Part shown: positions 1 through 9,579 of the stretch, piece after piece
Layout: every line of letters starts with the position of its first letter
Position numbering within the stretch: position 1 is the first letter of the stretch
Assembly (NCBI GenBank): GCA_947498785.1
Contig: CANMLS010000024.1
Location: 1 to 64,000 of the forward strand
DNA: 64,000 nt
Direction of reading: 5' to 3'
Source of the DNA: an uncultured Aquimarina sp.
GTDB lineage: Bacteria > Bacteroidota > Bacteroidia > Flavobacteriales > Flavobacteriaceae
Notes under the pieces: generated by a model
The model's database searches: none
What the model was told of the DNA's origin: nothing
What the model saw: only the letters and a program-made list of their open reading frames with translations
Made by a program: the position numbers and the translations under genes

Positions 1-150
1 CAACAGAGCTAACACTCTTGACGGTAGAGCTGGGTGTCTTGACAACAGAGCTAACACTCTTGACGGCAGAGCTGGGTGTCTTGACAACAAAGCTAACACT
101 CTTGACGGCAGAGCTGGGTGTCTTGACAACAGAGCTAATGCTCTTGACAA
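1..150. repeat. Tandem minisatellite, 21-bp half-units in a 42-bp unit
   Basis: The hexamer agagct (once aaagct) recurs at 5, 26, 47, 68, 89, 110 and 131, an exact 21-bp period. Two half-units alternate, caac-agagct-aacactcttga and cggc-agagct-gggtgtcttga, giving a 42-bp higher-order unit that runs off the left edge. Because 21 is a multiple of three, two plus-strand frames and one minus-strand frame stay open through the array; one of them runs to a stop at 200-202. I do not take this as coding. The array lies downstream of the minus-strand GLUG gene that ends at 256. Confidence 0.9.
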
Positions 151-255
151 GATGTTTAAAATTTTTACTTCAGAAACATTTATATATATAATGCCTATTT
201 AAACGTATAATAGTCTTAAAAAAATCTCACAAGATGGTTAACCTTATACTGTCAA

Positions 256-2280
256 TTAAGATTTTTTTCTTCTCGTCTTACCATACCAAACATTACCTTT
301 TTCATCTTTTGCAAAACTTCTTGCATACCATTCTTTACTTTGTAATTGTTGTAATTTAGCACATATCTCTATTTGTTCTCCATGGTTTTTTCTAATGGTC
401 AAGTTTCTTACACATAATGTATCGACATTATTCTGAAAAAACGGATCTGAACTGTATATATATCCAGCTTTAAGGATTGGACTTTCGTTATGATTATTAT
501 ATATTATATCTTTAGTTACTGCTTCATCATCCATTGATTGAATTACTACATTTTGCCAGTTTAAGAATGGTAAAGTATTCCCAAAAGTTGAATCCTTTTC
601 TATTGACCAGATAGCATCTTTAGCATCTGTATTGATCAACCAGTTTTTAAAACTTTTCTTTTTCAAAAAATTTGATTTCAGAAGTGCTTTAGCATCATCA
701 ACTCTTATTTTTTTATTATCATTATATGTGATTTTAGCTACACTCTTTTTCTGATTGGTAGATAATTTGTTCCAATAAGAATTTTTGATCAAAGCATAAC
801 TCATATGACCAATATCTCTTTTTACTACATCAATTCCTTCTCCTATACTTTGTGCATCTCCTTTTGTTGATTGTAATGCTTTATTTACTTCTTCTATTAT
901 TTCTACTTCTAACTTTGTTGTAATCGAAGTGCCATAAATTTCGCCAGCTATAGCACCGCCATTTTTACTGGCTTTTACTTCTCCTGTTGTATAGGTGTTA
1001 GAAACGACACCACTAAATCCCAATTCACCTACAATACCTCCTGCCAAAGCATCTGCAATGCAATATGCTACCGAATAACTATTAAAGATGTTTCCTCTTA
1101 TAGATCCTGCTATACCTCCAACGAATTTTTTACCTTTTACAGTACCACTGCTATACGATTGATAAATATTTGCATTATACTCAGCATAGACATCTGTCAT
1201 TTCTCCTATGATTCCACCTGCATACTTATGTGTACAATCAACATTGCCTTCATTAGCACAATTAACGATTAGATCATCAGTACCAGAACCTACAATTCCA
1301 CCTCCATTACTGCTACAAGAAATATTACCACTAAAATGACAATTTAATATCGAACCAAGGGATGATTCTCCTACAATACCTCCCACAGCTCTATCTGCAC
1401 TAATCTTTGAAAGAGAAGAGCAATTATTAATTGATCCTGGTCCTGTACTATTATGACTAGTATTGTTTTCATAATCATAATCTCCTCTATTATAGCCTAT
1501 AATTCCTCCTACATTAACTGAACCTTTAATTTTTCCTTCAGAATGACAATCAACAACAGCTCCTTCATTGATATGACCTACAATACCTCCAACTTGACTA
1601 CCTGTTGCATTTATCTTTCCTTTAAATGAAGAATGTATTATTTCTCCGTATTTTTTCCTCCCTACTACTCCTCCTATTAATGAAGATTTTGAATACAGAA
1701 CACCATTCACATGACAATTAGAAATCATAGCTCCCTTGTCATTGCCTACCAATGCTCCAACATCCATATTCCCCATTATATTACTATTGCTTAGGATTAT
1801 ACTATCCAATTGATTATCTCTTAATGCTCCAAACATACCTATTTGATCTTGGTGAGGTCTGTTTATGTATAGATTACGGATCGTAAACCCTTTGCCATTA
1901 TATGTCCCTGTGAACGGTTTATGTTCATTACCTATGGGTGAAAAACCTAAAGAGTCTATAACCTTATCTATTTTTCCATTTCCATTCCAATCTTCTACTT
2001 TGGGTTCAAGAAAATTAATATCGGTTGTCTGAATATAATTCGCTTCCCATTTTGACATTTTGGTATTCGCTTGATTAAATTCCTGAACACCACCTGATTT
2101 TAGATCAGTTAATTCGGGTTTGGACAGCCATATTAAATCTTCTTTGGAGTCGATCAAATAATATTTTTCTCCATCGATTATGACTTTTTCAATATCATAA
2201 TCCAGACCAGAACATCCAATTGTGAGAATAATGAAAGATAAAAAAATCAATGTTTTCATTCTTAGATATATACTTTTCAT
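256..2280 (-). CDS. GLUG-repeat surface lipoprotein
   Basis: A 674-aa secreted lipoprotein: the N-terminus has a hydrophobic stretch ending in the lipobox TIGC (Cys at about residue 23). A second Met at residue 8 would give a shorter, equally good signal peptide. Residues about 120-460 are built from repeats with the core GGIVG or GGIIG every 20-30 residues, the pattern of the GLUG motif family seen in M26 IgA-protease-like and adhesin-like proteins, which form a beta-solenoid. No protease motif is visible. The C-terminal 200 residues are not repetitive and I recognise no domain there. A role at the cell surface, such as adhesion, is inference. It is transcribed in the same direction as the next two genes but separated from them by about 290 bp, so it probably has its own promoter. 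Confidence 0.75.
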   Translation of the reverse strand: MKSIYLRMKTLIFLSFIILTIGCSGLDYDIEKVIIDGEKYYLIDSKEDLIWLSKPELTDLKSGGVQEFNQANTKMSKWEANYIQTTDINFLEPKVEDWNGNGKIDKVIDSLGFSPIGNEHKPFTGTYNGKGFTIRNLYINRPHQDQIGMFGALRDNQLDSIILSNSNIMGNMDVGALVGNDKGAMISNCHVNGVLYSKSSLIGGVVGRKKYGEIIHSSFKGKINATGSQVGGIVGHINEGAVVDCHSEGKIKGSVNVGGIIGYNRGDYDYENNTSHNSTGPGSINNCSSLSKISADRAVGGIVGESSLGSILNCHFSGNISCSSNGGGIVGSGTDDLIVNCANEGNVDCTHKYAGGIIGEMTDVYAEYNANIYQSYSSGTVKGKKFVGGIAGSIRGNIFNSYSVAYCIADALAGGIVGELGFSGVVSNTYTTGEVKASKNGGAIAGEIYGTSITTKLEVEIIEEVNKALQSTKGDAQSIGEGIDVVKRDIGHMSYALIKNSYWNKLSTNQKKSVAKITYNDNKKIRVDDAKALLKSNFLKKKSFKNWLINTDAKDAIWSIEKDSTFGNTLPFLNWQNVVIQSMDDEAVTKDIIYNNHNESPILKAGYIYSSDPFFQNNVDTLCVRNLTIRKNHGEQIEICAKLQQLQSKEWYARSFAKDEKGNVWYGKTRRKKS

Positions 2281-2571
2281 AAAATTATTGGTTATTTAAC
2301 CTGTTGTTCATTTAGACATTTTTTTAAGCAAAATCTATTAATTCAGGTGCTTCGGCTATAGGAGAAGTATATTAAGAATAAGATTGTTGACTAAAAAAGC
2401 TATTCTCGATACATTTTGTCTTCATTTGATTACATCAAAACACTACCATTGACGTTTTTTTCTAGTATTCTTCTTAAATACACAACGGATGTTATCTATT
2501 TTCTTGGTAATAATTTCAATTTACATATCGCAACTATATGATGTTTTAATTACATATTGAAAACATCCTTA

Positions 2572-3105
2572 CTACGGAATAGTCCCTATCTCGCTTAGTT
2601 TCCATCCTCCTTTTTTCTTTATAAATTGAAAATTATGTTGCCCTCCCTCGTGTTCTGCACTTGGCTCTGTAGTAGTAACTAAAACTTCATATACTTCTGT
2701 CTTTCTATCCTCTCTTTTATAGAATATTGTCTTTTTCTCCTTAAGTATTGACACAAATTCTGAACTAAAAATCAAATCAAAATCTTCTTTTACAAATCTA
2801 TCTATCGGGATGTATATATCTTTATCATAGAGTTGATCATACCAATTTGGATCTGATTCTCTTTTGGATTCTAATTCTTTTTGTTCTGCTAAAGTATTTT
2901 CTAAGCATAAATAACATCGTATCCTATCACTTGATATCTCTTTAAATGCAGTTTTATCTTTTTCCTGAACTATTGTTAAAAATTCTACCCAGGTTTTTTC
3001 TATTGTTTTTTCTACCAATAAGCTTTGGTCTTCCTTTTTTGATTTTGAACAAGAATATAGTATTGTGACGATAAGAAGTATAGTAGTAACCGTTTTAATC
3101 TTCAT
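2572..3105 (-). CDS. Hypothetical lipoprotein
   Basis: A 177-aa protein starting with a short Lys-containing n-region, a hydrophobic segment and the lipobox LYSC (Cys about residue 19) followed by a charged linker. The rest is a mixed alpha/beta sequence with an internal CYLC pair at about residues 60-63 and a C-terminal WKLSEIG-type end that recalls NTF2-like lipoproteins. I cannot name a family with confidence. It sits between the GLUG protein and the porin on the minus strand with gaps of 107 and 291 bp, so operon membership is uncertain. Confidence 0.6.
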   Translation of the reverse strand: MKIKTVTTILLIVTILYSCSKSKKEDQSLLVEKTIEKTWVEFLTIVQEKDKTAFKEISSDRIRCYLCLENTLAEQKELESKRESDPNWYDQLYDKDIYIPIDRFVKEDFDLIFSSEFVSILKEKKTIFYKREDRKTEVYEVLVTTTEPSAEHEGGQHNFQFIKKKGGWKLSEIGTIP

Positions 3106-3212
3106 AACTATAGGTGTAAATTAATTTCAAAACCTGAAATTATCGTATTATATATTCTTATCCAAATTAGAAATATGATAATCACACCAAAAATTACTTT
3201 ATCAAAAACTTA

Positions 3213-5213
3213 CTAAAGGAAGAAATTCCAAACGATACCAAAACGAAGTACAGCATCTCGAGTGGCATATCCTGGTGCAGAAAACTCTTTATTTTGGCTA
3301 AAGGCTTCTCCAAAATTTTCAACCTTAAAAAAGATACGTGTCTGTCTCACTTTGGCATTAAAAAACAAGTCAACCTGCGGAAAATCTCCTATTTCCTGAT
3401 CATTCTGAACATAAAATTCTGATAGAACAGGATCATAAGCATCTGCTGTATAACTTGTAAAGTATTTAAAAGTGACTCCTGCCTGTAAAAAAAGTGCATT
3501 TTTCTTAAACCAATGATCTTGATAATACAAACTATTTCTTGTAATGACTCTAGGGATGTTATATACCTGGTTTCCTCCTCCTACATTTTGATACATCACG
3601 GTATTATCCAGACCAAGTTTCCATAATTTAATCCCTTGAGTAAGTTTTACTTTTAGGACATCAATAGTTTCTGAGGTTTGTAAAGGGGTAATTATTCCAT
3701 CTGTATTTTTGGCAAAATATGTATAATTATCTATCGTAGAAAAACTTCCTTCTACCTCTGCTATTTTTATTGCTTTAAGTTTTACCTGTATTTTCTTCGT
3801 TTCTATATTAGAAAAATCATCATTCTGCCAGTTGTAGTTTATATAGTCACTTTGGTAGAGAAGAAAGTTATAATTTGGTGCAACTTCACTAGCACTTACT
3901 TTTGCCTGAATGCTATACTTTTCATCCAGTTCATATCCTGCTCCCGCATTAAAATAGTTTCCTTCAAAACCTTCATTGTTATCGCCATCGGCATTTTGAG
4001 ATACAATTGTTTTTCCGTCTGCAAATATTTCAAAACCTTTGTATGTATTATGATACTCAGCTCCAACAGAATATATATCTCCCTTGATACGATTGGTTAT
4101 ATTGATTTGATTATTAGCTTCATCTACTTGATTTAAAATCGTATTATATCCATAGTTATAATTAGAGTTTCCTCCCAATACTCTTATATTACCCAACCAA
4201 TCGTTTGTAAAATCAATAAATACATTATTTGTAAAATCTTCTAAGGCTACATTATCTGCAATAGCTCCCGATACATATGCCTCACCTAAGAGGTTATTGG
4301 GTGCAATTGCAGCTTGATCAAATCGAAATCTTTTATCTGTGATATCCAAAATATGGCCAAAAGATAAGCCTGTAGCTGTACTATCTGTTTTTTTTAATAT
4401 TGCATACTCATGATTTAAATAAAATCGTTTACCGAGAAGGATATTTTCTGCATTTTCAAAATTAACGTTTATCGAGGCTCGATCTGCAAGTTCACTTTCT
4501 TCTTCTACAAATCGTCCGCGAGCCAAATATTGATCCAATCCCTCTTCTGACAACCCTCCGTTTTCTTCATTGAGTAAATCCTGAGATACAAAATGTGTAC
4601 GTATTTTATATCTATCGTTCTTTGTAATATAGCTTGCTGTTACTCTAAAATTACCTGTACTTGTCAATGCATGTTGGTATTTTCCTAACGAACGTACTCC
4701 TTTATAAGCAATAGAAAGGTTTAATCTTGGCGAAGTATTTACTGTAAAAAAAGCATCTAATTGTTGTCCTTGCTCAAAAGTGGTATTAAAATATATCTCT
4801 GTAAGTGGTGTAGCGACTTGATAATATTTTATATCATCGGCTTCCATAAAATTAAAATGCCTTGATCTGGCTCCAAAGAGGGGTAATATATGATCTCTCT
4901 CTTCTCGTTTTATAAGACTATTATATGATTGGCCAATATTATGAATGGGCAATAATCCAAAATCATCTCTTCTAAGATAATTAAATTTATAATCCTTTTG
5001 TATCGTCAAAGTAGTATCCACCAAGGTAGTATCATTATCTATTGTAATGATTTTATATTCTGTTATAGGTGGTTTTTCCTTTTTTTCTTTTGGCGCAAAT
5101 TTCCTCTCAAGCCCGTCAGAGTTTTGATTTGGATCTTCTTCTTGATTCCTATCTTGTGCCCAAATCACTGAAACTGATAGTACTAAAAATATAAGTAGTA
5201 TGTTTTTTCTCAT
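3213..5213 (-). CDS. Putative outer-membrane porin (Porin_10 type)
   Basis: About 666 aa with a cleavable signal peptide (MRKNILL... ending at a site near IWAQ). A low-complexity, charged linker is followed by a long run of alternating polar and aromatic beta strands and a C-terminal aromatic residue (ending WNFFL), as in outer-membrane beta-barrels. The segment DYKFNYLRRDDFGLL near the N-terminus and the overall layout match the Bacteroidota putative porin family (PF14121). I place the start at 5213, not at the in-frame ATG at 5234, because the latter lies inside a TAnnTTTG promoter element at 5232-5239. The substrate is unknown. The gene is divergent from rnhB. Confidence 0.8.
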   Translation of the reverse strand: MRKNILLIFLVLSVSVIWAQDRNQEEDPNQNSDGLERKFAPKEKKEKPPITEYKIITIDNDTTLVDTTLTIQKDYKFNYLRRDDFGLLPIHNIGQSYNSLIKREERDHILPLFGARSRHFNFMEADDIKYYQVATPLTEIYFNTTFEQGQQLDAFFTVNTSPRLNLSIAYKGVRSLGKYQHALTSTGNFRVTASYITKNDRYKIRTHFVSQDLLNEENGGLSEEGLDQYLARGRFVEEESELADRASINVNFENAENILLGKRFYLNHEYAILKKTDSTATGLSFGHILDITDKRFRFDQAAIAPNNLLGEAYVSGAIADNVALEDFTNNVFIDFTNDWLGNIRVLGGNSNYNYGYNTILNQVDEANNQINITNRIKGDIYSVGAEYHNTYKGFEIFADGKTIVSQNADGDNNEGFEGNYFNAGAGYELDEKYSIQAKVSASEVAPNYNFLLYQSDYINYNWQNDDFSNIETKKIQVKLKAIKIAEVEGSFSTIDNYTYFAKNTDGIITPLQTSETIDVLKVKLTQGIKLWKLGLDNTVMYQNVGGGNQVYNIPRVITRNSLYYQDHWFKKNALFLQAGVTFKYFTSYTADAYDPVLSEFYVQNDQEIGDFPQVDLFFNAKVRQTRIFFKVENFGEAFSQNKEFSAPGYATRDAVLRFGIVWNFFL

Positions 5214-5231
5214 TAGAATGCTGAACTGTGG

Positions 5232-5239
5232 CAAAAATA
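5232..5239 (-). promoter_or_regulatory. Bacteroidota -7 element for the putative porin
   Basis: On the minus strand the sequence reads TATTTTTG, an exact match to TAnnTTTG. It lies about 19 nt upstream of the chosen porin start at 5213, which puts transcription initiation just inside the 5' end and argues against the upstream ATG at 5234. A clear -33 TTTG is not seen. Confidence 0.5.
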
Positions 5240-5435
5240 TACTTTTTTAACGAAAGTAAATCATACTCATTGTCTGTTTAGGTTAACTTTTTCTTCAATT
5301 CTATCTGTTTATATTTATGGTTTTCATTTGCCTCATAGCATTCATAAATACACATTTTGGTTACTATTAATAATTTATACCTTTCATTTCAAAAAATAGT
5401 TTTTAGGTATTCTATTCATACTGTATCTTCGCATT

Positions 5436-6038
5436 ATGCTTACTTTACAACTAAATCCCAATATACTTGAGTGCGGAACAGATGAAGCTGGACGTGGATG
5501 CCTAGCGGGACCTGTTACTGCTGCTGCAATTATATTACCCAACGATTTTAACAATACTGTTCTAAACGATTCCAAACAACTTAGTGAGTCAAAAAGAAAA
5601 CAATTAAGACCGCTATTAGAAGACTGTTCTTTGACCTATGGTGTGACACATATTTTTATGGAAAAGATTGATGAGATTAATATTCTAAATGCTTCTATTC
5701 TTGCCATGCAAAAGGCCATAGAACAATTACAACCTCAGCCAGAACATATTATAGTAGATGGAAATAAATTTAAACCATATCATAATGTACCTCATACCTG
5801 CGTTATTAAAGGAGATGGTAAATATCTAAACATTGCAGCTGCCTCGGTACTTGCAAAAACATATCGTGATGAGTTTATGGAGAAAATACATGAAGAATTT
5901 CCAATGTATAACTGGAAAAAAAATAAAGGATATCCTACTGTAGAACACAGAAATGCTATTCGTAAATATGGAATTACCAAATATCACAGAACTAGTTTTA
6001 GGTTATTACCAGAACAACTCGCACTAGATCTCAAATAA
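5436..6038 (+). CDS. rnhB: Ribonuclease HII
   Basis: A 200-aa enzyme that cleaves the RNA strand of RNA-DNA hybrids and removes misincorporated ribonucleotides in the cytoplasm. The family signature CGTDEAGRG gives the catalytic acids Asp16 and Glu17. Asp108 in the IIVDGN motif and Asp145 in KTYRDEF complete the four-acid metal site. [12 protein letters not shown] is the usual RNase HII helix, and the length is normal for the family. The start is set by the ATG directly before the first beta strand. A near-consensus -7 element (TATCTTCG, 5424-5431) lies only 4 nt before the ATG, so the transcript may be nearly leaderless. The next gene, on the same strand, follows after 135 bp. Confidence 0.95.
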   Translation: MLTLQLNPNILECGTDEAGRGCLAGPVTAAAIILPNDFNNTVLNDSKQLSESKRKQLRPLLEDCSLTYGVTHIFMEKIDEINILNASILAMQKAIEQLQPQPEHIIVDGNKFKPYHNVPHTCVIKGDGKYLNIAAASVLAKTYRDEFMEKIHEEFPMYNWKKNKGYPTVEHRNAIRKYGITKYHRTSFRLLPEQLALDLK

Positions 6039-6173
6039 TTATATCTTTGAGATACAAAAAATAAGGAAACTAAAAAATATTTGAATTAAATTTAGGCTTT
6101 ATATTTATAAATCAGGAAACTAAAAAATTTTATTTTAATCAATGAATTTAGGAACGCAAAACCCATACAGATA

Positions 6174-8642
6174 ATGAAAAGAATAGTTGTCATTCTTTTA
6201 GTTTTTATGGCTATTTCTTGTGATGATATTACAAAAACATCAAATTCTTTAATCGATCACATTCCCAGAGATGCTCAGGTTATAATAAAGATTAATGATT
6301 TAGAAGGAGCTACGAGCAAGTTAAGAGATAATAATTTTATTAAAAACAATAATCAAATAGCCTTTTTTGAATATTTCAAAAAACTATCTATTCTTGATGA
6401 AACTAACCAATCAGAAGGGCTTTTATGCTTCTCTCCTCTGGGTAAAAATGATTATGAATATACTTATATTTCAAAGTTCAATCCTTCAGCTATCAATCAA
6501 GATTCATTAAAAACCAAAACGATTGAAACTATTAATTATGCTGAAAATATTATTTACAAAATAACATCAAAAGGTCAACATTTTTTTGCTACCAAGCAAG
6601 ATAGCTTGTTGATTGCATCTTCTTCTCAGTTATTTATAGAAAATGCAATTCGGATGAAAACCACTCCCGTTCCTATTGATAAAGATTTACAAAAAGTATA
6701 TGAAGTTTCTGGCACTAATAACACGATGTCTGTACTTATAAATGGTAAGAAATTGCAAAATATCCATAATTCTTTTCTACCTAATACAACTTTAGAAAGT
6801 TTAGATAATTTTAGCGGTTGGATATCTGTAGATACTTCTATAGATCAAAATACTATATCTCTTGATGGTATTGCCATAGAAAAAGATTCTTTATCTAGTA
6901 CTATTGGCATCTTTGACAATACAATAGCACAAGAAAACAGAGTATCCAGAGTGACCCCAATAACTGCAAAAGGATTCGTTTCTTTTACATATGATGATTT
7001 TGATGTGCTGAAAAAAAATCTATCTATGGCTCAGGATAGAGCACTAGAAGATATCCCTGGGGATCTTGACGAATTGTTGTCTGGTGTGACCGAAATCGGA
7101 ACTATTTTTCTTGAGAAAGAAGAAGTATTGGTTTTAAATTCTTTGAATGGAGAAACGGCAAAAGAAAATTTAGCTGGTGATCGTATAGAAACCTATCGAA
7201 ATACTACAATATATGGTTATAAAAATAGTGGTTCTTTTTCTCAAATCCTCACTCCTCTAGTTAACAATTTTGAAGCTAAGTTTTATACAGTTCACAGAAA
7301 CTTTGTCATTTTTGGTTCTTCTATTAATTCTCTTAGAGATGTTATTTCTAATATTTTGAATCAAACATTACTTCATGACCAAAGTTATTATAAAAACATT
7401 ATCAAAGATTTATCTGACCATTCATCGATACTAATCACAGGAAATGTTAAAAACATAAAGCAATACATTTCAGAAAATGCAGAAGAAGAGTATAAGACGC
7501 AATTAAAAGGTATAAAAGACAAAGGTTATCAGATTGGTTTAATACAGATTATAAAAGAAAATGATTTTGCTCATATCCATAGTATCTTGCAAAAAAATCT
7601 AATTAAAGGTGCCGCTACATCGGTTACACAAACCGCTTCTACGTCTTTAGAAAATAATCTTCTCAATAAGCCTATTCTCGTCAAAAACCATAGAACAAAA
7701 GGTATGGATGTTGCCGTGCAGGATATCCAAAACAACCTTTACCTCATCTCTGACAAGGGTTCTATATTCTGGAAAAAACAAATTGATGGTGAAATCCTAG
7801 GTGATATTCAGCAAATCGACATTTTTAAGAATGGTAGATACCAATTACTATTCAATACTGCAAACACATTATATCTAGTTGATCGTAATGGTAAAGATGT
7901 TAAACCATACCCTAAAAAGTTTGATAATGAAATTACACAACCTTTGGCCTTATTTGATTATGACAAAAGTAAACGCTATCGTATCATCATTACTCAAGGT
8001 AACCAAATAAAAATGTTTAATGCCGAAGCTGAAGTGGTTACTGGATTTAGATTCAAAAACACTGAAACGGATCTTATCATGAAACCAAAGCATATTAGAA
8101 TTGGGACAAAAGATTATATCCTGCTTTCTGAAAAGAATGGAAAATTAACAATCCTGGATCGATTAGGTAAATCAAGAGTCAATGTAAAAGAGAAAGTTGA
8201 TTTTTCTAAAAATGAATGGTACCAATACCTGGATAAATTTACCTCAACAACAAAGAACGGAAAACTGATTCAAATACAAAATGATGGAAATGCTGTAGAA
8301 CAAAATTTAGGATTACAGGAAGATAATAGCATTGTATCTACTAATAAAACACTTGTAACATTTTCAGAAAACAAATTAACTATAAAAGGAAAGACTTTAG
8401 AATTAGACTTTGGGGTATATACCCAACCTAAACTCTATTTTATTAATAACAAAATCTATGTGACCATAACAGATATACAAGCAAAAAAAGTATATCTCTA
8501 TGATAGTAACGCAGAATTGTTTCCTAATTTTCCTGTATATGGTAGTTCGGTATTAAGTCTTGGTAATATGGATAAAGATCCTAATCTTGAGTTTGTCGTA
8601 CAGGGAGAAGAAAATAGTATTTTGATCTATCAAATCAATTAG
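6174..8642 (+). CDS. Large hypothetical lipoprotein with propeller-like C-terminal half
   Basis: An 822-aa protein with a lipoprotein signal (lipobox AISC, Cys about residue 16, followed by Asp-Asp). The N-terminal half begins IPRDAQVIIKIN, the kind of opening seen in DUF3352-like secreted proteins. The C-terminal third has recurring strands of the type ISDKGSIFWKKQIDGEI, LVDRNGKDV and ILDRLGKSR, resembling PQQ or WD-like beta-propeller blades. No catalytic motif is visible. It follows rnhB on the same strand and ends at a strong hairpin terminator. Function is unknown; scaffolding or ligand binding at the periplasmic face is a guess. Confidence 0.7.
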   Translation: MKRIVVILLVFMAISCDDITKTSNSLIDHIPRDAQVIIKINDLEGATSKLRDNNFIKNNNQIAFFEYFKKLSILDETNQSEGLLCFSPLGKNDYEYTYISKFNPSAINQDSLKTKTIETINYAENIIYKITSKGQHFFATKQDSLLIASSSQLFIENAIRMKTTPVPIDKDLQKVYEVSGTNNTMSVLINGKKLQNIHNSFLPNTTLESLDNFSGWISVDTSIDQNTISLDGIAIEKDSLSSTIGIFDNTIAQENRVSRVTPITAKGFVSFTYDDFDVLKKNLSMAQDRALEDIPGDLDELLSGVTEIGTIFLEKEEVLVLNSLNGETAKENLAGDRIETYRNTTIYGYKNSGSFSQILTPLVNNFEAKFYTVHRNFVIFGSSINSLRDVISNILNQTLLHDQSYYKNIIKDLSDHSSILITGNVKNIKQYISENAEEEYKTQLKGIKDKGYQIGLIQIIKENDFAHIHSILQKNLIKGAATSVTQTASTSLENNLLNKPILVKNHRTKGMDVAVQDIQNNLYLISDKGSIFWKKQIDGEILGDIQQIDIFKNGRYQLLFNTANTLYLVDRNGKDVKPYPKKFDNEITQPLALFDYDKSKRYRIIITQGNQIKMFNAEAEVVTGFRFKNTETDLIMKPKHIRIGTKDYILLSEKNGKLTILDRLGKSRVNVKEKVDFSKNEWYQYLDKFTSTTKNGKLIQIQNDGNAVEQNLGLQEDNSIVSTNKTLVTFSENKLTIKGKTLELDFGVYTQPKLYFINNKIYVTITDIQAKKVYLYDSNAELFPNFPVYGSSVLSLGNMDKDPNLEFVVQGEENSILIYQIN

Positions 8643-8668
8643 ATCTCACCTAACATAATATCATTACT

Positions 8669-8696
8669 AAAAACCGAAGGTAAAACTTCGGTTTTT
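8669..8696. terminator. Bidirectional intrinsic terminator
   Basis: An 11-bp stem (aaaaaccgaag / cttcggttttt) with a 6-nt loop, A-rich on the left and T-rich on the right. It can therefore work for the upstream plus-strand lipoprotein gene and for lipB, which converges from the right. Confidence 0.85.
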
Positions 8697-8807
8697 AAAA
8701 TTTGATGAAAACCCTGAGCCTATCTTTTTTGTATCTTATGCTAAATGAGCTATTAGTATAATCACATATCATTCAGGATGTCAAATTCTTATACCGAACT
8801 CAGGTCG

Positions 8808-9524
8808 TTATGCTTCTGTATTATGTGAAATAAACTGTGCTTTAAACAAAATGGCGAAATGTTTTAGTAGTTTTTCTTTTACCTCTTCTTCGTTTACTTT
8901 CTCTTGTCCTAGCTCTACATTAAGAGATGTAACTGCTTTGCCTTTTATTCCACACGGAATAATATTGTCAAAATATCCCAGATCAGCATTTACATTAAAG
9001 GCAAAACCATGCATGGTTACCCAACGACTAGAACGAACTCCCATTGCGCAAATCTTACGTGCAAATGGGGTTCCTACATCTAACCACACTCCTGTTTCTC
9101 CTTCACTTCGAGTTGCCTCAATACCATATTCTTTTAATGTAAGAATGACCATTTCCTCAAGAAAACGAAGGTACTTATGAATATCAGTAAAGAAATTATC
9201 TAAATCAAGAATAGGGTACCCTACGATTTGACCTGGCCCATGATACGTTATATCTCCTCCTCTATTAATCTTATAAAATGCAGCTTCTTTTTCTTTAAGC
9301 TGTTGTTCTGATAGGAGTAGATTACTTATATCTCCACTTTTACCTAAAGTATATACATGTGGATGCTCTACAAAAATAAAGTAGTTTGGGGTATCTAATC
9401 CTGCATCTTCTCTTCGGTTTTTTACTTTGATATCTATAATCCCTTTAAAAAGATGTTCCTGATATTCCCAGGTTTCTTTAAAATCCCTGCTTCCTATATC
9501 CTCTATTTGAACTTTTTTATTCAT
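8808..9524 (-). CDS. lipB: Lipoyl(octanoyl) transferase
   Basis: A 238-aa enzyme that moves octanoate from acyl-carrier protein to the lipoyl domains of dehydrogenase complexes and GcvH, the first step of endogenous lipoate synthesis. The family motif RGGDITYHGPGQ is at residues 88-99. The catalytic lysine is Lys157 in RKICAMGVR and the acyl-thioester cysteine is Cys191 in IIPCGIKGKAVTSL. The length is typical. No lipA lies within the window. A perfect -7 element, 9541-9548, supports the start. The gene converges on the preceding lipoprotein gene. Confidence 0.95.
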   Translation of the reverse strand: MNKKVQIEDIGSRDFKETWEYQEHLFKGIIDIKVKNRREDAGLDTPNYFIFVEHPHVYTLGKSGDISNLLLSEQQLKEKEAAFYKINRGGDITYHGPGQIVGYPILDLDNFFTDIHKYLRFLEEMVILTLKEYGIEATRSEGETGVWLDVGTPFARKICAMGVRSSRWVTMHGFAFNVNADLGYFDNIIPCGIKGKAVTSLNVELGQEKVNEEEVKEKLLKHFAILFKAQFISHNTEA

Positions 9525-9540
9525 AACTACAAAAGAAAAG

Positions 9541-9548
9541 CAAAGATA
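9541..9548 (-). promoter_or_regulatory. Bacteroidota -7 element for lipB
   Basis: Minus-strand TATCTTTG matches TAnnTTTG exactly and sits 16 nt upstream of the lipB ATG. The upstream -33 region is T-rich but has no clear TTTG. Confidence 0.5.
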
Positions 9549-9579
9549 CGACGATAAAAAAGAGTGAAAAGAGAATCGA

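Noticed and set aside
1..150. CRISPR array at the left edge
   Set aside because: Simple tandem minisatellite; no spacers.
2..202. Plus-strand open frame through the left-edge repeat, ending at a stop at 200-202
   Set aside because: The 21-bp period keeps several frames open by arithmetic alone; there is no start or composition that favours one of them.
3852..4136. Open frame on the plus strand inside the porin gene
   Set aside because: Antisense shadow of the porin, with no start signals.
8851..9180. Open frame on the plus strand opposite lipB
   Set aside because: It lies wholly within the well-supported lipB gene in antisense and encodes no recognisable domain.
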